Assembly: GCA_018268375.1 (NCBI GenBank)
Contig: JAFDWS010000001.1
Span: forward strand, 377,375 to 441,374
DNA from: Armatimonadota bacterium
Lineage (GTDB): Bacteria; Armatimonadota; Fimbriimonadia; Fimbriimonadales; Fimbriimonadaceae
DNA: 64,000 nucleotides
Direction: 5' to 3'
Below are positions 58,771 to 64,000 of this stretch, in pieces. Each line of letters starts with the position of its first letter. The stretch's first letter is position 1. Under the pieces are notes generated by a model. That model was not told the DNA's origin. It saw only the letters and a program-made list of their open reading frames with translations, and searched no databases. Made by a program: the position numbers and the translations under genes.

Positions 58771-61700
58771 CGCTGGACGACCTCCATCGAGTAGCCCGTA
58801 GTCTCCACGCGCTCGTCCGGCTGATACATACGGTAAGCGACGCATGGAAGAGCCTCGCACTTGCCCGGTGCCTCTGCCCGGACGGCAAACTCGATCACGT
58901 TGCTTGACCCCGCCTGGAGCGATCCAAACACGACGGCCTTGTCGTCGGTGAACACGCTCCGGTTCCACCACCAGTTCCAGGTTGCGCCGTCAGTTGGTTC
59001 GTCGCTGTCCACGATCCGCATGTTGCTGGGGATCGGCACCTCGACGATGAGGCGCGAAACGTCGGTCCTGGCCTTGAAGGTCAAGCGGCACCTGACAATG
59101 TCTCCCGATTTGAGTTTGTGGATGGGAGCCGTGCCGGTGATTAAGCGGACGGTTCCGTCGTCCATCCGTTTAGGGCTCGTCGTGAAGAAGTCACGAGTCA
59201 GCGTGTAATCGCCATTGCCAGAGTGCACGTTGAAGAACGCTTCCCTGACCTGCTGACTCAACCGGACGTTGTAGTAAACAGAACCCTTGCCTGTAAATCG
59301 AACAGAGTTCGCGCCGTGCTTGAGCTGATCGAGCGGCAACGTGATCTTTGCCATTCCACCTTCAATCGAAGGAGCAATTGCTCGCCCATTTACAAAGGTT
59401 TGAATCGGGGCGTTGGTGACCTGCTCTGGGTGCAACCGCAAATAGGCAGTGATCGCAAGGAGGATGCGCGCAGTTTCCCGGGTTGAGCTCCATTGGTTCG
59501 TCTGTTGTTGGACGAAGAGGCCAACGGCTTCTTCGATCAGTGGGCTTTGCGGTTGGACCGCAATCATCGCCTCGAGAGCTGAACCGGTCGATTCCTCGCC
59601 GTACGGGCCTGACCACTTCGCATAGTCCTTCGTCACCTCAGCCCGTCGCATCAATTCGGCGACCGCCGGCTCCAGCCCGCTCAATGTAATGGACTTTGCA
59701 GCCAGGACGTAAGCCGATAGCGCCTCAGTCGACATGGCCTTAAAGTTCGTCGCTGCGAGAAGGAAGGCGCGGGCATGCTCGGACGGACCGAAGCGGGTAA
59801 CTGAACCAGCGAGATAGATCCAGTCGTCCAATTCGCTCGGTTTCATCATGATGATCTGCGACTTCTTGTCCTTGAGCTGTTGGTTGGCCCAAGATAGGCC
59901 GCGGTCGACCATGTGTGGGCTCACCGCGACGCCCGCACTACGGGCACGAGCCAAACCCTCAAGGGCGTATCCGGTCATCCACGGCTCGGGCTGGTCGTAC
60001 TCAAACCAACCCCATCCGCCGTCGCTCGATTGGAGCATCCGGAGGCGGGCAAGGGACCGCTGCGACACCTCGCTGATCTTTGATTCGAGGAACACGTCCC
60101 TGAGCCCCGCGGCCCGCATGAGTTGACCGACCATGAGGGCGGGCACAAACCGGCTCGTCGTCTGCTCAGTGCAGCCATAGGGATAGTCGACGAGCCCGGG
60201 CAACATGGGCAGCAAAGACGTCAGGAGCGTAGGAGAAGCAGAGATCTGAAGTTGACCTCCGATCGCGGCGGGATCAACGTTCACCGTGACCTCTCCGGTG
60301 CCATCGAAGGCACCAGTCTTCAACTCTTCGACCGTCCTTCCGTGCACCTTGACGCCGACAGATTGCTCGACACCGTCGTTGGCGCTGCCGCTCAAGGCGA
60401 CGACCTTAACTTTTGCAGTACCCAACCGCGGCGCGGTCACAACCCAAATCAGTTGCTGGGTTTGACGCGGCTGCAGCGAGATGCGACTGCTTGCAGCTCC
60501 ATCGACAGTCAACCCGTCCGTTGACATTTGCACAGTCGTTTCCATCACGTGGTCGGTGTTGTTGGCGACGCTGGCGGTGACTCTTTGGGAATCTCCCTCC
60601 ACCATGAACTGCGGCAATCCGAGCCGCACCATCAAATCCTTTTCTGCAACGACCGAGGCCATCGCCTTACCGATCTCGGTGGCTCGCGTGAAGGCGACGG
60701 CAGTCGCTCTCCACTTGGTCAAGTTGTCGGGCAGTTTCAGGCTCACCTTGGCGTTGCCGTTCGCGTCCGTATGGACGCTGGGCATCCACGCTGCAGTGTC
60801 TTGGAAGTTGCGCCGGATCTTGACGTTTTTGGGTGTCTTGTCTTCTCCGTCGAGATAAACCTCTGGGAACGAGTACGACGTTTCAACGCTCGACCACCGA
60901 CGAGGGTAGAAGGCCTTCACTGGATCATTGGTGTCTTCGAGCACCGAGTACACCGACTCGTCGACCACACCGACCGCTACGTCCGCTGAGACGGGTCTCC
61001 CGGCTGGATCGAGGGTCTTGATCGTGTACGAGACCGGTGCCCCAGGTGTCGTTCGCGCGGTGTCGGGAGTCACAGCGACGTTGATCCGCTTGAGCCTTAA
61101 ATCGACGTTCAGCGACCGTTGCGAAGAGTAGTACCTCTTCTCGTTCACATAGGCAGCGCAAACCATCGCGTTGGGCGCGTACTGGGCGAGCCCATCGATC
61201 TGCACGGTAGTGGACGACTTTTGCAAGGGTACGACCCGAGACCAGAGGACTCGATCGGTCTCGATCGTGACGAGCGCCGAGCCCCCCGGAGAGTCGGTTT
61301 GGAGGAGCACCGTCGCCGACTCATCGGGAGCGTAACTCCGCTTGTCCAGGATCAGCTTGAGCGAAGGCATGGGTGCGCCGGACTCACCGCCCGTCTCGAC
61401 CCATACGTAGGTCTCGGACCTGACCTCGTTGCCCCTCGCGTCTCGGGTCGAGCACTTGGCGAGGAAGGTTCCGGTGGTTGTCGGCTTCAAAGTCAGCAGG
61501 CCGGTCCCGCTCGAGTCGAGAACGATTTTGGCCTTGCCTTCTTCAATGAACGTTTCCGACTGCTCGTTCCACCTCTCGTGCCCGTAGACGACTGACACCT
61601 CCTGGCCCGCCGCAGGCGCATCGCCTCCGTTGGTGGTAGACCTCAGTCGCAAGTTCACGTCCTTTCCAGGCGGAACGATGTAGCGATCCACATCACTGTC

Positions 61701-63428
61701 AAGGGACACAAGCCCACGAAGAACGCGGACTGATCCCTTGCCAGTGGAACTTTGGCCGCTCTCATCGGACGCTGACGCTTCGACGCTCATCACGGCGTCC
61801 TCGTAGACCGCAACGGGCGACTTATCGGTGTCGGTGGCGAAGGAGACTGTGGTGTCTCCGTTTCCATCGGTAGTACCCTTCTGGTACTCGACGTAGTCGC
61901 CCATATAGGAACTGTCGGACTCGTACTCATCGTCGTCGGCAGAGTCTTCGGCGAACGGACGGTAGCTCCAATCGGGCTTGCGATAAATGGTGGAGTTAAG
62001 GTTGACGCCTACAGCCGGCTCACCGGTGAAGGTTTCCACATGGACCTTGAAAGTAGCCCGATCGCCGCGCACCAATACTGGCGTCACGGGCTTCACGGTC
62101 ACCTGGTACTGCGGCTTTCGGTACGACTCGACCGGGATCGTGGCGGTGTTGCGCCCGTGTTTGGATTCGATCTCCAGGAAGAAGGGGCCGGGGAGCGCAT
62201 AGGGGTTTGTCTTGAAATCCCCCCACACGGCCCCGTCCTCGTTGAAGGTCTTTGACCAGCGGCCGATTTCAGTGTCGTCCGAGTCCTTCGCGACGATCGT
62301 GACCGGACCAGTCGGCACGTTGTATCCGTTCGGCGTCGAATCCCGACCAACAATCTTGTAGCTGACCTTGTCTCCTGGCCGGTAGACGGGGCGGTCGGTC
62401 TGGGTCCAGAGAACGGTCTTGCCCTCAGCTCCGCGGGAGCCATAGAACCAGGACATCGCCCACGAGCTTCCTCGGCGCGCGACGATCAGCCGGTAGTTCG
62501 CGTCCTCCTTGGGCATCTTGAACTTCAGGGTGCCGTCGCTCGAGGTCGACCCTGCAGACTTGAGCGATTGCTGGAAGACGTAACTGACATCACAGCCTGG
62601 AATGGATTTGCCAGACTCGATGTCCGTCACGTAAGCCAGCGCTTCGTTCTGGCTGAACTTCGTGACGAGGGCGATGCTCGAAACGGTCAGCCATGCCATC
62701 CTGACGTCGGATCCGACTTGAAGGTGAAGCAGGTACTGGCCTTCCGGCAAGGGGTCGAGCTTCATTTGCGAGACGTAGTGGCCCTCGATGTCTCGTTGCG
62801 CAATCGGCAGTTCTTCATTGCGTACGACCCGGATGCCAGGCGTCTTTGTCGGGTCCCAAGCTGTCCGCTTGCCGACGAGGGCATTGACGACCGTGCTCGG
62901 GTCACGCTTCTCGAGCAAGGAACTGAGAGGGACCTCGACGAGCTTGATCTTTACCGTACTCTGGTCTGTCGAACCCGTGAGCTCCATCGTGAGAGCCTCC
63001 TTGGGTGTGAAGACGGACTGCTCGAGCATGAGTTCGAGTTCAGCCATGCTACGCTCGGCATGAACCTCCAGATCCGCTGACTTCCCTTCGAAGACACCGG
63101 CCACAACTCGCTTCGAATTGTGGTGGGACACACCGTACGCATCGATCGTGTAGGGGCCGGATGGCAAAGACCGGAAGTGGAACTTACCGTCCTTGTCCGC
63201 CCTCGTCGACCAGTTGGACGGCGACCCTTCGGGGAGGTCGAACATGGGGATGGCAACGATCTCGGCGTTCGGGAGTGGCTTTCCGCTCGGATCCATCAGC
63301 ACTCGGCCATTCAGCCCGCCGACAGGAACGCTCGTCGTAGTACCCAAGGAGACCAAGCTGCCCATGAGCAGGACACCGACGAAGGCGCTGACGGCGCCGC
63401 CAGCCCGATACAGATTGGAAGCTTTCAC
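58767..63428 (-). CDS. Bacterial alpha-2-macroglobulin with thioester site
   Basis: This 1553-residue secreted protein has a signal segment near residues 10-30. MG domains include a carboxypeptidase-regulatory-like start (GLNGRVLMDPSGKPLPNAEIVAI), the MG2 macroglobulin region with VLWTQTDRPVYRPGDKVSYKIVGRD, and the A2M region RRNFQDTAAWMPSVHTDANGNAKVSLKLPDNLTKWRATAVAF. The thioester is at YGCTEQ (Cys1086 to Gln1089) in the TED domain. In characterised bacterial A2Ms the thioester traps attacking proteases. It is coupled by ATGA to an upstream membrane protein, not to PBP1C as in enterobacteria. Confidence 0.94.
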   Translation of the reverse strand: MKASNLYRAGGAVSAFVGVLLMGSLVSLGTTTSVPVGGLNGRVLMDPSGKPLPNAEIVAIPMFDLPEGSPSNWSTRADKDGKFHFRSLPSGPYTIDAYGVSHHNSKRVVAGVFEGKSADLEVHAERSMAELELMLEQSVFTPKEALTMELTGSTDQSTVKIKLVEVPLSSLLEKRDPSTVVNALVGKRTAWDPTKTPGIRVVRNEELPIAQRDIEGHYVSQMKLDPLPEGQYLLHLQVGSDVRMAWLTVSSIALVTKFSQNEALAYVTDIESGKSIPGCDVSYVFQQSLKSAGSTSSDGTLKFKMPKEDANYRLIVARRGSSWAMSWFYGSRGAEGKTVLWTQTDRPVYRPGDKVSYKIVGRDSTPNGYNVPTGPVTIVAKDSDDTEIGRWSKTFNEDGAVWGDFKTNPYALPGPFFLEIESKHGRNTATIPVESYRKPQYQVTVKPVTPVLVRGDRATFKVHVETFTGEPAVGVNLNSTIYRKPDWSYRPFAEDSADDDEYESDSSYMGDYVEYQKGTTDGNGDTTVSFATDTDKSPVAVYEDAVMSVEASASDESGQSSTGKGSVRVLRGLVSLDSDVDRYIVPPGKDVNLRLRSTTNGGDAPAAGQEVSVVYGHERWNEQSETFIEEGKAKIVLDSSGTGLLTLKPTTTGTFLAKCSTRDARGNEVRSETYVWVETGGESGAPMPSLKLILDKRSYAPDESATVLLQTDSPGGSALVTIETDRVLWSRVVPLQKSSTTVQIDGLAQYAPNAMVCAAYVNEKRYYSSQRSLNVDLRLKRINVAVTPDTARTTPGAPVSYTIKTLDPAGRPVSADVAVGVVDESVYSVLEDTNDPVKAFYPRRWSSVETSYSFPEVYLDGEDKTPKNVKIRRNFQDTAAWMPSVHTDANGNAKVSLKLPDNLTKWRATAVAFTRATEIGKAMASVVAEKDLMVRLGLPQFMVEGDSQRVTASVANNTDHVMETTVQMSTDGLTVDGAASSRISLQPRQTQQLIWVVTAPRLGTAKVKVVALSGSANDGVEQSVGVKVHGRTVEELKTGAFDGTGEVTVNVDPAAIGGQLQISASPTLLTSLLPMLPGLVDYPYGCTEQTTSRFVPALMVGQLMRAAGLRDVFLESKISEVSQRSLARLRMLQSSDGGWGWFEYDQPEPWMTGYALEGLARARSAGVAVSPHMVDRGLSWANQQLKDKKSQIIMMKPSELDDWIYLAGSVTRFGPSEHARAFLLAATNFKAMSTEALSAYVLAAKSITLSGLEPAVAELMRRAEVTKDYAKWSGPYGEESTGSALEAMIAVQPQSPLIEEAVGLFVQQQTNQWSSTRETARILLAITAYLRLHPEQVTNAPIQTFVNGRAIAPSIEGGMAKITLPLDQLKHGANSVRFTGKGSVYYNVRLSQQVREAFFNVHSGNGDYTLTRDFFTTSPKRMDDGTVRLITGTAPIHKLKSGDIVRCRLTFKARTDVSRLIVEVPIPSNMRIVDSDEPTDGATWNWWWNRSVFTDDKAVVFGSLQAGSSNVIEFAVRAEAPGKCEALPCVAYRMYQPDERVETTGYSMEVVQR

Positions 63429-64000
63429 GAGGGTTGCTCCGACTGCTTCTGACGCGCGAGAAGCGCGACTACGACGCTGCCAAGAAGAACCACGATCCCC
63501 ACTCCGATCAGGACTTGTTGGCGAAGCGCCCGATCCATCCCTTCTGTCGTGAGAGCAAGCGGCAAGAGGGCGAGAGTAAAGCCACCGAGGCCAATGGCAT
63601 AGGCGGGCGCGTTCTGACGAGAGTTCGGAAGCAGGACGGAAACGAGGGGGCTAAATCCAAATCCGACGAGCAATCCCGACATTCCTTTCACACCCAAGAA
63701 CATGACAACGCCCGCCACCGAGCACGCGAGCATGGCGGCCAGGACGGCAGCCCCAGCCCATGCTTTCGACCTCGATCCTTTCTCGACGAGCCCGAACGCG
63801 TCTAAGACCAGGGGTACGAAAAGTAGGCCGCATAGGAATCCGACAAGCGCATAGTGCTGGCCAAGGTCGAGGCTGGATGTAAGGTCCGAATACTGCGTCC
63901 TTGCGAAGCGATAAAGGCTCAGAGCAAGGAGTGGTGAAGCATAGGCGAGAACCCGGCGGTCACCCATGAGCAATCCTGAGCAGACGGCGAGAAGGGCCGC
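63425..64000 (-). CDS. Multi-pass membrane protein, 5' end outside the window
   Basis: The minus-strand frame is open to the right edge with hydrophobic residues (AALLAVCSG) before the first in-frame starts. The gene therefore probably begins outside. The visible 191 residues contain about six helices (VLAYASPLLALSLYRF, YALVGFLCGLLFVPLVL, AWAGAAVLAAMLACSVAGVVMFLG, GLLVGFGFSPLVSVLL, AYAIGLGGFTLALLPLAL and VLIGVGIVVLLGSVVVALL) and a short basic tail. I do not recognise a family. Its TGA overlaps the macroglobulin ATG (ATGA), so they are coupled. Confidence 0.7.
   Translation of the reverse strand, partial: AALLAVCSGLLMGDRRVLAYASPLLALSLYRFARTQYSDLTSSLDLGQHYALVGFLCGLLFVPLVLDAFGLVEKGSRSKAWAGAAVLAAMLACSVAGVVMFLGVKGMSGLLVGFGFSPLVSVLLPNSRQNAPAYAIGLGGFTLALLPLALTTEGMDRALRQQVLIGVGIVVLLGSVVVALLARQKQSEQPS

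Overview
The window looks like part of the chromosome of a diderm, free-living heterotroph. The evidence is kdsB (Kdo, hence LPS), many Sec-secreted proteins and lipoproteins, a PEP-CTERM surface protein, and an O-antigen type ABC exporter. The mix of PEP-CTERM, a DUF6754-type membrane operon and secreted proteins with a shared C-terminal module most resembles Armatimonadota (Fimbriimonadia-like). That placement is inferred from recalled family resemblance, not from a marker-gene search. The DNA is GC-rich throughout. I saw no insertion sequence, prophage, CRISPR array, tRNA or rRNA. Most genes lie on the minus strand and are tightly packed, often with 4-base stop/start overlaps that use ATG, GTG or TTG.

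Layout. 1-1.9 kb: a FecR-like protein followed by a CHASE2 membrane sensor cut by the left edge. 2-4.6 kb: a PEP-CTERM protein, a secreted endonuclease/exonuclease/phosphatase-fold protein and a Cas4/AddB-like nuclease with a predicted Fe-S cluster. 4.6-9.5 kb: an SDR, a catalytic and a non-catalytic M16 peptidase, and an M61 peptidase in one run. 9.5-16.6 kb: a redoxin/cytochrome c/copper-monooxygenase fusion, a polysaccharide deacetylase, a beta-propeller phosphoesterase and large secreted proteins. 16.7-23.4 kb: kdsB, relA/spoT, dtd, deoC, an aldehyde dehydrogenase and a catalytically dead aldehyde dehydrogenase partner. 25-36 kb: greA, a glycosyltransferase and O-antigen type exporter, an FKBP-like protein, phoU, oppF, nadK, a TPR protein and purL. 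36-44 kb: one long minus-strand run of acyl-CoA dehydrogenase, six uncharacterised membrane-associated proteins (one DUF6754-like), recO and a peptide-binding lipoprotein. 44-50 kb: a secreted beta-propeller protein, a LolA-like/TlpA fusion, infC-rpmI-rplT and a DinB protein. 50.5-54.3 kb: a fused hydroxyacyl-CoA dehydrogenase/enoyl-CoA hydratase with etfBA. 54.5-64 kb: a coupled operon of membrane protein, alpha-2-macroglobulin, VanW, GH20 and serine hydrolase genes.

The items I consider most novel are: the six-gene membrane operon (38.7-43.1 kb); a C-terminal module shared by three otherwise different secreted proteins (15.1, 24.5 and 45.9 kb); the split ALDH16-like pair downstream of deoC; and the macroglobulin/VanW/GH20/serine hydrolase operon. 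Fatty-acid oxidation is represented by the acyl-CoA dehydrogenase, FadN/FadJ-like protein and ETF, but no thiolase is present here.
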